A program made the position numbers and the translations under genes. Shown one piece after another: positions 1-10,563 of a DNA stretch of 64,000 nucleotides (its first letter is position 1; each line of letters starts with the position of its first letter). The DNA is from Septoria linicola (lineage: Eukaryota; Ascomycota; Dothideomycetes; Mycosphaerellales; Mycosphaerellaceae). Below the pieces are notes generated by a model. The model was not told the DNA's origin. It did not search any database and saw only the letters and a list, made by a program, of their open reading frames with translations. The DNA is taken from positions 1 to 64,000 of the forward strand of contig CP099427.1 in assembly GCA_024114885.1 (NCBI GenBank), read 5' to 3'.

Positions 1-139
1 ACCCTAACCCTAACCCTAACCCTAACCCTAACCCTAACCCTAACCCTAACCCTAACCCTAACCCTAACCCTAACCCTAACCCTAACCCTAACCCTAACCC
101 TAACCCTAACCCTAACCCTAACCCTAACCCCCTAACCCT
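1..139 (+). repeat. Telomere array (CCCTAA)n
   Basis: About 21 perfect CCCTAA units run from base 1 to ~128, followed by one degenerate unit with an extra C and a final CCCTT before unique sequence begins. This is the C-rich strand of the TTAGGG telomere used by most filamentous ascomycetes, and it identifies base 1 as the physical chromosome end. There is no transition zone: retroelement sequence starts within about 10-20 bases of the last repeat. Confidence 0.98.
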
Positions 140-3100
140 TACGATAGTAAGTACCTTATTAAGAAGTTCTCTAACCTACTAAAGGCGAGTAGGTTAACTC
201 TAGAAGTAATAGCGGGTATTACTACTAGCGTAGAACTATAACCTAGAGAGCGCTAGATACTAGAGGAGATACTCTTTAACTAAGAGGCGGTACTAGCGAC
301 TAGGTTTACTTATCTCGAGCGAGTCCGTCCTAAGGTAGCTCCTTCTTATATAATCTATATAGTAGAGTATATACTATAGTAATACCTAGGATTCTACTTA
401 AACCTATCTCTTCGTACTATAGTAGAGTAGATACTATAGAAGCGTCTAGATATAGGAACTCTAGAGTTTAGCTATAGGGCCTATCGTAATCTATACTTTC
501 TAGTCGCTAAGAAGGATATAGGTTCGTATCGTCTAATTAACGATATATAGTTAATTAATAAGGTTACGATTAGAGATACGTACCTACCTCCTAATATAGA
601 CTTATTTTCTAAGTATTTTACTAGTTACTAGGTAGCTAGTATACTTAATATCTTCTCTAGTTATAACTAAGTTCTATTAGACCTAAGGAGTAGGGACCTT
701 ACTAGATTCGACTACGCCTTTAGATTACTTTAGATAATAACTATTCTATAAGGAGCGACTAATTCTATTACCTAGTTTATCTATATAGTTAACTATATAC
801 TATTTAATTACCTATCCTATAGAGTACTACTATTCCTTAATAATTTTAGAGTTAAGGGTCTAAAGACTACTTATAATAATAAGGAGTTAGAACTAGGCCT
901 CTATAGGTATATTATAGAGTATATCGTTAACCTTAATATAGTAATTACGGATATTAAGCGTACGGGTATAACTATTATAGTCAAGAAGTTACAAATTCTA
1001 ATACTAAGGATCAAGGTAGTAGGATACGTTACTAATACTATAGGGCGCTATCTAGACGCTATACGAGTAGCTAATCTAGTTAACTAGCCGACGCTAACTA
1101 ATTAAAAGGAAGTACGTGTTTTCGTTAGTATAGTTATCTACTTCTATATTTAGATCCTAGGTTTTACTACTATAACGATCCTACTATATAGGCTTATAAA
1201 GAAGGACGAGGAATTCGTCTAGACGCCTATTTATAAGGAGGCGAAGTAGACCTACGTCTATTATCTAATCTAGGCTTCTACCTTAGTAGCTATTAATTAC
1301 GATAAGGTAGCTAGTAAGATTATCGTAGCTATAGATACTAGTAAGATCGGATAGGGAGCGATCCTTATATAGGTAGTTAATAGACAAAGATACCTAGCTA
1401 GGTACGAGAGTAGTATATAGAATACTACCTAGAGAGAGTATAGCGCTAATAAGAAGGAATATCTTAGAGTTAAGAAGGTACTTACTAAGTTAAAGCCTTA
1501 GCTATTTAGAGTATATTTTATTCTTAAAGTAGATACTAATACGCTCGTTTACTAGCTTAATAAAGGAGCTACGGATTTGCCTAATACTATAGTTACGCGA
1601 TAGATCGTATAGATTAGACTCTTTACGTTTAAAGTTAGGTACGTTCTAGGTAAGAAGTATATAGGTCCTAATACGCTATCTAGGAGGCTAGCTAGTACTA
1701 AGGATAACGTTACGAAGGACGAGGATAAAGAAGCCCTCGTAGATAAGGCCTTCTTCTAGGTATATACGTCTAGGATTTCCGTCTAGCCCTAGAGGCCTAA
1801 TAGAGATAATATCGATTCTATCTTCTAGGAGGATATTAATAGCGACTTAGGCGTATAGAAGTACTAGGCTAAGGCCGTCGCCTTTATTCTATTTCGTAGG
1901 AGACGCTTGGATTATATATCTAGGTTAGAATACTACTATTTTAGTAAGATAGCTAGGAAGTTCTTAGTTATCGATAAGAAGCTATACTAGTAGCTATATA
2001 GATAGGCTTCTTAGTAGAGAGTTATTAAAGACGATATAATATAGAAGCTAATCGTTAAGGAGATCTATAAGTCTAGTAGTTATAGAAACGCCGATTCTAT
2101 ATACTATATCCTTAGGTCGAAGTACTAGTAGGACGGTATATATACGTAATACGCTATATATTTCTACTAGTACGAGGACTATAATCTAAGGAATAGTATA
2201 CCTCGACCGGGCCCTATAGTAGAGATATAAGTCTAAACTATAAGAGAGCGCTAGTATATAGACGGCGTCTATATCGATAAGCGTAGGTTCTTAATTATTA
2301 CTAGAGAAGGAGTATTACGATAGCTAGAGGCTAAGATCTACTATTATACTACGCGAGAGGATAGTACTACTAAGAAGATATCTACGAAGTAATTTACTAA
2401 CTTTCTTTAGAAGAATATATACTACTAATAGAGTACTCTATTTAAGATTATACTAGATAATACTAATATTAATAATAGTATAGAAGTTTCTACGCTTCTT
2501 ACTACGTATAGCGTAAAGAGGCTAAGGATTTCTATCTACCGACTATAGAGCGCTACTATTATAGAGGTAGGATATAAGACTATCCTATCTACTCTATCTA
2601 AGTTATCTAAGAATAGTTTATAGGCTTAGGTACTATACCTTCTAGCTATACTATAGGCGGAGCGTACTTCTTATAATAGTAGTACTAGCGAGACCTCTAC
2701 TAAGTTAATAATCGGTAGAGAGGTAGTACTACCTATCGAGTTAGAATACTATATCTTTAGAGTTAAGGATTAGAGATTAGTTCGTACGTATAAAGAGCTA
2801 ATTACTCTTTAGGCTAAAGTACTTAAGGCTATATAGGATATAGAGACTAATATCTTAGAGCGATAGACGCGTATCTAAGAAGAAGCTAAGGACTACTACG
2901 ATAATTCTAGGTACGTAGATTACGCTAAGTTTACTAAAGGATAGTTAGTTATAATCTACTAAGACGATCTTAAGATATCGCGATTAGATAAGATTACCTT
3001 CTAGTAGCGAGAGCTATATAGAGTCTTAGAGTATAAGGAAGGTACTACTTCCTATATCTTAGAAGATCTTAATAGTATAGTATTACCTACGTCGTATAAT

Positions 3101-3260
3101 AAGGAATCTTTAAAGAGTATACCTAGATATCGAGCCTTAGATACGCTAGGTAGTAGCGAGAACGATAATATAGACGATTAACTAGCCGCGATCTAGATAC
3201 TACTTAACTATTCCGAGAAAGAGAAGGAAGGATAAGAGAGAGAAGGGTTATATATAACCC
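140..3260 (+). pseudogene. RIP-destroyed Gypsy-type pol remnant (RT, RNase H, integrase), truncated by the telomere
   Basis: Read through its TAA/TAG stops, the plus strand gives a Ty3/Gypsy pol. The RT N-terminal part lies at ~310-560 (YFLVAKK and RLIND blocks). The RT palm follows, with the active site at 833-844 reading FLNN where the family has FLDD, then a VKGLKTTY block. RNase H is at ~1325-1690 (VAIDTSKIG, later YVLGKKYIGPNTLSRRLA). The integrase core is at ~2440-2600 (ILDNTNINN, EVGYKTI) and the integrase C-terminal part at ~2900-3060. This lineage, with its FLDDxGVKGPKT signature, is common in ascomycete genomes. Gag, protease and the 5' LTR are missing because the telomere starts just upstream of RT. 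The stops met in this frame were TAA or TAG, as RIP of CAA, CAG and TGG codons predicts. Confidence 0.88.
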
Positions 3261-3261
3261 T
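3244..3261. repeat. 18-bp perfect palindrome at the end of the pol remnant
   Basis: AGGGTTATA is followed directly by its reverse complement TATAACCCT. It lies at the last codons of the pol remnant, where the 3' untranslated region or 3' LTR of that element should start. Function is unknown, and RIP-generated TA richness makes short palindromes more likely by chance. Confidence 0.5.
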
Positions 3262-3531
3262 CTTACCGCTTCTAGTCGTCGTAGATATATAGTTTCCTTT
3301 ATTAATTTCCTTTATTTTACTTACGATACGCGCCTTCCTTATAGATTACTTTACTTTACTTTTTTACTTTACTTTACGAAGTATTTACTAGTTTACTTTA
3401 CTAGTTTACTTTATATTTACCTACTCTATATTACTTACTATTATTACCTATTTACTCTAGTCGCGATTTACTTTCTATTAACTCCGCTACTCTCTAGAAC
3501 CTTTATTTACTCTATAGGACTAGATACTTAA
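3262..3531. other. No gene; probable remains of the 3' end of the pol-bearing element
   Basis: TTTACTT-rich, RIP-mutated sequence without a readable protein. By position it should be the 3' UTR or part of the 3' LTR of the truncated Gypsy element. Its partner LTR was lost at the telomere, so the LTR borders cannot be fixed. Element X1 interrupts the sequence, which resumes at 18388. Confidence 0.4.
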
Positions 3532-3535
3532 GTAA

Positions 3536-3814
3536 TAATAGATAATAACTACTCTAATACTAACTCTCTAGATAGGTATAAGAGCAGTCGCTATAGAACA
3601 AGACCTGTTTAGAGAGTAATAGTCTTATAATATATATATTAACTAGTAGTAACGAGCTTAAACTAGTAGTTCTAGGACTAAGAGCCTATACTAGGACCGT
3701 AGGATATTAAATTAATCAAGTAGAGTAAATATTACTATCTTAGAAACGAGCTACTACCTTACTTTTATACTAAAACTACTAAGCACGGTATATAGGTAGG
3801 CCTTTACCTTACTA
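3536..3814 (-). repeat. Left (3') LTR of X1, 279 bp
   Basis: Nearly identical to 18105-18383, 19136-19414 and 31995-32273, all in the same orientation. It starts TAATAG and ends CCTTACTA, compatible with an original TG...CA whose ends RIP changed to TA. It contains the conserved block AGAACAAGACCTGTTTAGAG, one of the few places in this element where CA and TG survive. Confidence 0.9.
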
Positions 3815-3899
3815 ATCCTCCCTTCCTTAGTATCTAACTAGATACTTAACTACCTATAGATCTTGCTTAGAATTACTTAAACTAGCTAGTTTTTCTATT

Positions 3900-6800
3900 A
3901 AAGTCTATTAAACTTTTAATTAGAGGCCTATTAAATAGTTACCTTTTCTAACGATAACTACTAAAAACACCTTCTTAGATCCGATTATTATTTACTAGAC
4001 GCTACTCTTCTACTATATCCTTAGAGATTTCCTTAGAAATAGCCTCTCTCTTCTTTAATACTAATACTTCTAAGTTACTATCTACGCTTATAAAGCTAGC
4101 TTCGCTAAATATATACTCCTTAATATCTATAGCTATAGTATAGGTAGTATCGAATTAAGCTTCAGCCGTAGTCTACTATTTAGCTATATAGACCTTGAAC
4201 TCCTTCTTACTTATACTAAAGAGCTTCTTTATTTCTATACTTACTACCTAATCCGCCTATAGAACTCGGCCTACTAAGGTATCGGAAATCGGGCCTAGGC
4301 TAGTTAGTAGTATCTCTATAGCGAAAGGTTTTATCGCTCGTATAGAGTATATAGTGCTAGAAGCTATAAAGAGTATCCGCTCGTAGTAGAGATATACGCT
4401 ATAGATCGTAGGAACGTTAACGTAGTTACTATTAGGTAGCTTATCTAACGTTCGACTATTAGAGTAGGCTAGAAACACTATTAGAATTATACGATACTCT
4501 TCGCCTATACGAGTATACTATAAGGGATATAGGGGTACGAAATAACTAGCGAGCCTATATTAGTATAAGGATTCTTCTAACTAAGCTTAAGATTAGCTTT
4601 TATTTCGTTAGTAATTACTAGAGGTATAGTCTCGACGAAGCCTATACTATAGCTTTACTTATTAGCGATAATACGCCTCGCTAGCTACTTTACCTCCTTA
4701 GGGTTAAAGAGCTCGTTACTAATCGTATCCGAGGTTAGTAATAGTCGTCTTCTATCGCTAGTATCGTCTAGAGAGATCGTAAATTAAACCTAATCAAGCC
4801 TCTTCTCCTTAAGTAGTATATTCTCGTTTAAGGCGATATACTAGAAGCCGTTAGGGTAGTTAGAACCTACCTCGTCGTCGAAGATATAAAAGGTAGTAGA
4901 TAGGTAGGCTATATACTTAACGGTCGTATATAGAGTAGTAACTAGCTAGTATAGCTATAGTAAAGGATATTAGCGAAGAAGCTATTAGGATAGTAAGTAC
5001 TATATACTATAAGACTAACTATACTAACTAATAGCTATATTATACTATCGATATACTATAAACTTATACTATATAGCTTCGAGTAAAGAGTCTAGGATCT
5101 AAAATAGGTCTCTAGTAGAAGAAGAATAAAAGAGGAAGCTATAATCGGTCTAGGTACCCTTATTACTATCGTAGTCTAAGAGCTCCTAAGCCCTCTAATA
5201 GATATTAGAAGTAACCTTTAAGTCTACTTTAGTTACTACGAACTAAAAGAGTCCGAGATAGCTTCCTCCTACCTCGCGTATTAGAGTATTAATATCGTCC
5301 TCTAGTTCCTAAGTATTAGTACCTTTCTTACTACGACGAGAGCGTCCTACTAGCTTAGAGAAGAAAGTATTCGCTTCTAGCTTAAACTATATCTAGTTTT
5401 AAGTATTCTAGGCGATAAGAGCTTAGAGATTAGCTATACTACCTATCTAAATAATACGCTAGTAGAGAGTATACGTTACGTTAGCTATCTTCGGTAGCTT
5501 TAAACCTATAGTATTACCTATCTTAGTTATATATTCTTTATAAAGAGGCTAGCTAAGGTATAGAAGAATATTAATTAAAGCGTAGCTCTTAGCTACTTTC
5601 TTCTTCTCCTAGATATTATTAACTTCTTTAAGAGCTCTACTAACGATTATATAGTAGTAGACTTTAGAGGTAATACTATCTTTTATATAAGCCTAGTAAC
5701 GTAGATTAGGCTCCGAGTCGCTCTCTAGCTTAATTCTGCTATTATCTTCTAGTACGATTAGCGATAGGCGTTACGGACCTAGTAGTAGCTCCGTCGTAGG
5801 TAAAACTTAGTCTTATATAGGATCGCTATTACCTAAAGTACTTAGTATAGAAGAAGTTTCGATCGAGTTAATAATAGTTTCTCTAGCGCGAATTCTAGTA
5901 AGCCTCCTACTCTTATAAAGGATAGGCGTAGGCTTCTTCGTAGAGCTTAGCGTTAACTTCTCTAACTAAGCTTTTAGCCTCTATATAGTACTAGGCGATA
6001 TAGTATCTCTAAGGCGAGGCTCTAGAGTCGTAAGTAAACTATCTTCTTTTTCTCTTTCTTAACTAGAGTTTCGAGTAGGACTAGATAAGGATAGGCTCTT
6101 AGGCGTAGAGGAAGAAGGACGTCTATTAGGTCTTAGGTTTCTAGAAGGAGGTAATAGTCTATAGGACATTAAGAGCTATTTCTCTACTACTAGGAACACG
6201 TAGGTCGGTTCTTCGAAGGTCTCTCCTTTACGCTCTCTCTTAGTAAGCTTGACTATAAATCTATACTAATTAAGTTTATAGCCTACCTCTAGGCGCGCTT
6301 CTCTTATCTTATAGCTAAATATATCGACCTACGAGAGCTCTACCTTAAACTTATTCTAGTAGCGTCTTCTATCTAAGTTCGTATTAATAAAGCCTAAGCT
6401 CTATAAGCTAGGAGTCTTCTTACTTCTCTATAGCTAAAAATACTAGCTATAAAAGAATATATTCGCTATCTACTAATAGAAACGATCTTACTTTTACTAC
6501 GCTAAGAAGACCTAGTCTTTAGGCTCGCTCTCTTCGAAGACGCCTTTATACTTATTTAACTATTAACGAAGGTTCCTAAGTATCTTTTTATTATATAAGA
6601 CTTAGTTAAGGAAGAGGAAGTTCTACTTATACCTAAACTCTATACGTAGCTACTACTAAATTAAGTTTCTCTTCTTTACTAAGTCTCGGCCTTCTTAGCG
6701 TATCTTCTTTATATTATCGCGCTTTATACTCTACGCGTTAAGGTACTTTAGTAAAATCTTAGCTAAGAGGCGTTTAAAGAAGTTAAATATACCGATCTTT

Positions 6801-7510
6801 ATTCTATCGTTTACTTCCTCGACTTACTTAAGTACTAAGTCGATACTCTTCTCTTATTCTTATAGCGTTTCTAGCGATAGGATAGCTTCGGTAGCGTTAT
6901 TAAGGTTTGTTATACTAGTAAGAGGTCTACTTAAGGCCTAGAAACTAACGAGAGAGCCTTCGTAATTAGTACGAGCGAGCGCTATACTCTATATAGAACT
7001 TAAAGAAGCTATTTTTCGTCTCTTCTTTAAGAAATCTTATCTAGGTAGTTCTTATATCGGACTTTAAATAGGTAAGGTAGAAGGCGAAAGCGCTAGTCTT
7101 AATAAGCGTTTAGGCGTTAAAGAACGCTAGAAAGGAGAAGTCTTGTTCTTTATACGCGATAGAGAAAGAGAACGTCTTTAATTAGTCGTATTAGTAGCTT
7201 AGAGCGATATAAAGCACGTAACTAGTAATAAGTAACTTAAATAGCGAGGAGGGTCGAGCGCGTAACTAGTTATAGAGTTTTCTATTATATTAGTTACTAC
7301 TTACGTATATAAATAGCTATATAGCGTTACTAGGTAGTAACGAAAGATAAGAATCGAACTTAATAGAAGTAAGGCTCTATAGTAACTAATTAATAGTTAA
7401 TAAGGAAGAAGAGATCGTTTAGAGCGTAAAAGTAGTCTAATTATATACCTTATCGTAGTAGCGTAACTACCGTTAGGATTAGAGGTCTATACGTAGGGCT
7501 TAGTTACGTA
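3900..7510 (-). pseudogene. X1 third ORF (downstream of pol), unrecognised, RIP-destroyed
   Basis: The minus strand holds a long ghost frame from just past the palindrome at 7517-7541 to near the 3' LTR. It reads through TAG/TAA stops with otherwise protein-like composition: a Lys/Glu-rich, possibly coiled-coil stretch at ~6900-6500, a Ser/Arg-rich stretch at ~6150-5900, and blocks such as LLTSDTISNELFNPKEVK near 4700. The one longish open stretch here (4257-4478) has no ATG; it begins with GTG and is only a piece of this ghost. I recognise no domain. Its position 3' of integrase is unusual for Gypsy elements, though some carry an extra ORF there. The equivalent in X2 is ~19430-23110. Confidence 0.6.
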
Positions 7511-7516
7511 AGGGTT

Positions 7517-7541
7517 TAGTTATCGTTTAAAAAGATAACTA
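7517..7541. promoter_or_regulatory. 25-bp palindrome upstream of X1 ORF3
   Basis: Left arm TAGTTATCGTTT, one central A, right arm AAAAGATAACTA with a single mismatch to a perfect inverted repeat. Related copies occur at 14232-14256 and 17368-17392 in X1 and at 23119-23143, 28118-28142 and 31257-31281 in X2. On the minus strand each lies just before an ORF. A dimer-binding operator, internal promoter element or RNA hairpin are all possible; the sequence does not decide. Confidence 0.6.
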
Positions 7542-7829
7542 AAAGTTTACTTTACCTCGACGCTTCTATAGCCGTCGTATACTACTAACGCTACTACTAA
7601 CTACTATAGTATATACCTTACTATCGCCGATAAGGACTAAGACTTAGATACTATCGTCGTTACCTCTACTAACTTAAAAGAGCCTTATTTTTCGTATACC
7701 TAGTTAACTTATTAGATCGCGCTTTCCGTATCGTAAGAGACCGCTAGCGCTATAATTAATAGCTAGAAAGGAGCTATTAGAGCCGTTATTACTAAGGATT
7801 CAAGCTTCTCTACCTTTATATAGGCCGAA

Positions 7830-8530
7830 AACCTTAAACTTTAAGAACTCTCTATTAGAAACTAATATTTTTAGTGATTTCTTTAGTTAGATGAAAATTA
7901 GTAGTAAAAAGGCCTTTAGGATAGACAATTATTATCTTACTTCGCTAATTAGTAATAGAAAAGAGCTCTAGGAAGGTAGATCGTAGTACTAATCTTAGAA
8001 ATTACTAGTAGAAAAGAGCTTTAGAGGTATAGCTCTAGCTTAGATTTTAAGACCTAGTAGTAGAAAGTAGCTTAGGATAACTAACTTTTATAGTAATAGT
8101 AGGCTCGAGACTTAGAAAAAGGAGCGGGATAGTAGGTTAACTAGTAGATATAGAATCTATACTTAAAAGTTAAGCTTAGGAGAGTAACTAGCTATATAGA
8201 TACTTATCTTAGCTATAGAAAATAGCGTCGAGATAGTTAGGATTAGCTAGATTCTTACTAATCTAGTAAAAGAGAAGCTTAGGAAGCTTAGATCCGAGCT
8301 CGATAGTAGCTCTAGGAATAAAAGAAGTACTTAGGACAGCTAAGATTTAGCTAGATTTCTACTAGTCTAGTAAATTACAAGCTTAGAAAGCTCTAATTAG
8401 AGCTTAATAGTAGCTTTAGAACTAAAAGAAGCGCTCGGGAAGGTTAGATTAGAGCTTAGTAGTAGCTCTAGGAACAAAAGAAGCGTTTAAGATAGTACGA
8501 TCTTAGAAAGATTAGCTCTTTTATAGTAGA
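7830..8530. repeat. Low-complexity spacer with imperfect tandem units between pol and ORF3 of X1
   Basis: Degenerate units carrying TAGTAGCTCTAGGAA and AAAAGAAG recur at ~8298, ~8402 and ~8454. X2 (23880-23990) has fewer units, and this accounts for most of the ~110-bp length difference between the copies once nested insertions are removed. No protein can be read here. Confidence 0.6.
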
Positions 8531-9244
8531 GGCTAGGCTTTAGTAGCTAGATCTTAGCTTATACTCCTAATTAAGTATCGTCTATCGAATTTCTACTTCT
8601 TTAGCTCTACTAGGCTAGCTTTAGCCTTTAGCTTACTAAGTCTTCTACTTCTTCTCTAAGCTCTATTAGTAGCTAGCGTATATAACTCTCTCTTTCTTCT
8701 TAAGTTATTACTAATAGCTTACTAATAAAGATCTATAGATACTTATACCTAGGTAGAAGGCCTAGTTCTATAATCTTCTCTATTAGTAGTAGTACTTCTT
8801 CTAGTTTAACCTAATCTAGAACTAGCTTTAGGTTTTCTTATAGAAAGGTATATTTCTTAAGGTCTATCCTCTTATAGATATACTCTCGCTTAGAGCTATC
8901 TAGTTCCTTAAGTTTATACGATATACCTCTCTATAATACTTTAGATACTCTAAAAGGGCCTTCTTATCTAAACGTAAGCTTATAGGAGAAGCTAGTTTTT
9001 AACTTAGAGTAGTATACTAATACGAGATCTCCTTCCTTTAGTATAGTAAGGTCTATATAGTAATATTTATCGAAGTATATCTTGTTCTGTTCTTAAAGAC
9101 GCTATTAACGTAGTCGTCCTTCTTCTATAGTCGTTTCTATAGCTTCTAGGGCTTAAGCTCGAATCGTAAGAAGCTCTACTCTAGTCTTAACCTTACTCTA
9201 ATCTATAATCTAGAAGGTATAGTATTCTAGCTCGATTAGTAGTA

Positions 9245-10563
9245 TAGTGTCGCTACGGAAGTCTACGTCTTAGCGATACTTTATAATTAAGTAGCTAACT
9301 TTAAACGACTATTATATAGCGAGTAGTCGCTATTTTAACGCTCTGATTATCTTATATAAAAGTATATTGTAAGGGCTTGGATTCTATCTATTTAGATAAT
9401 ATTAATACCTAGTATACTATCTACCTACTACGATTAAAGCCTTAACTCGTCTTAGTATACTATCTACTATATTATCGATGATTCTACAGTCTATTACTCT
9501 CTAGGCTCTCGGTAGTACTTCCTATATAATCTCTAGCTGTCTTACTTTATTATCTATTACGTCTAGGTTAGGACGTAGCTCGTAGACCTTCTATTTAAGG
9601 TAGAACTAGATATACTCTATCGGGTTCATATTAGGGCTATACGTAGGCTACGTTGTTATAATTATTAACTAATCCTTAAGGAACTAGCGTGTATAATAAG
9701 CTGTATAGATAGAGGCGTTATCTTACTAGAATACCTAGCTATCGTAGTATAGAAATAGGCCCTCTTCGAGTACCTAAGTATAAGATCTTACTATATATCC
9801 TCCTCTTAGTATATCTAGATCTCGTTCTATAATAATAAGCTCTATATTGTTCGCACGCTTACTAATTAAGTACTAGACTATAATAGAGGCCTACTTGCCC
9901 TTAGAGTACTCTTTAATCTATACTCTTGTCTATTTCTCGTATAGATAACTAAAGGCCTAGAGGCGTTACTTGCTAGTCCCCTTCTTAATAGAACACTCGT
10001 CGCTAAATAGCTAATCTAACTAGTTTATAGAGCGATATAAGTAGGCCTACTATAGTCGTTAGCGAGTATAAGCCTCTATAAGGTACAGACGACGTTTATA
10101 CTACTAGTTTTGAAGCCTATAGTTGTAAAGGATCGTTCTTAAGACGTCGGTACTAAAATTAGTACTAGTATCGTCTCTAATATTCTAATATATCTACTTA
10201 GGGTTCTTCCTTATAGCGCGTACGATTAGGCGAGCGTCTCGAGGAGTATAACTAAGAGGACGACCTTTACGAGGCTTGTTCTATACTATATCGCGTACTT
10301 TATACCGTTAAAGGACTGATTTAATAGTCGATTCAGGAACGCGTTCCTTAGTCGCGATTTGAGTTATTATATCGCCTATACGACGACGTCTAACGATTAT
10401 ACCTTTAAACTTATCTAAAAGCTAGTAATTAGGAGCACGATTTAGATTAATTTATATAAGAGTAGGACGTTATAGTATAGTATAATAGTTAATAGAAGTT
10501 ACTATAGAGAACGCGTTAAGAGTCGCGTATCGCGCTAAGACGTAGACTTAAGCCCTAGTACTA
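9245..10563 (-). mobile_element. Nested Tc1/mariner-family DNA transposon
   Basis: A 1,319-bp insertion flanked by TA (9243-9244 and 10564-10565), the Tc1/mariner target duplication. X2 has the uninterrupted site at 24733-24734. The ends are imperfect inverted repeats of ~34 bp sharing AAGTCTACGTCTTAGCG. On the minus strand a transposase reads through RIP stops: an N-terminal HTH region (IATKERVPESTIKSVL, then KPRKGRPLSYTPRDARLIV at ~10280-10220) and the C-terminal catalytic motif PNMNPIEYI (~9630-9600, family form SPDLNPIE). It keeps more CA and TG than its host, so it arrived later and saw less RIP. It is inactive because of internal stops. Confidence 0.9.

Noticed and set aside
4257..4478. 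Open frame of 73 codons on the minus strand inside X1
   Set aside because: It starts with GTG, not ATG, and is just a stop-free piece of the RIP-destroyed third ORF of X1.
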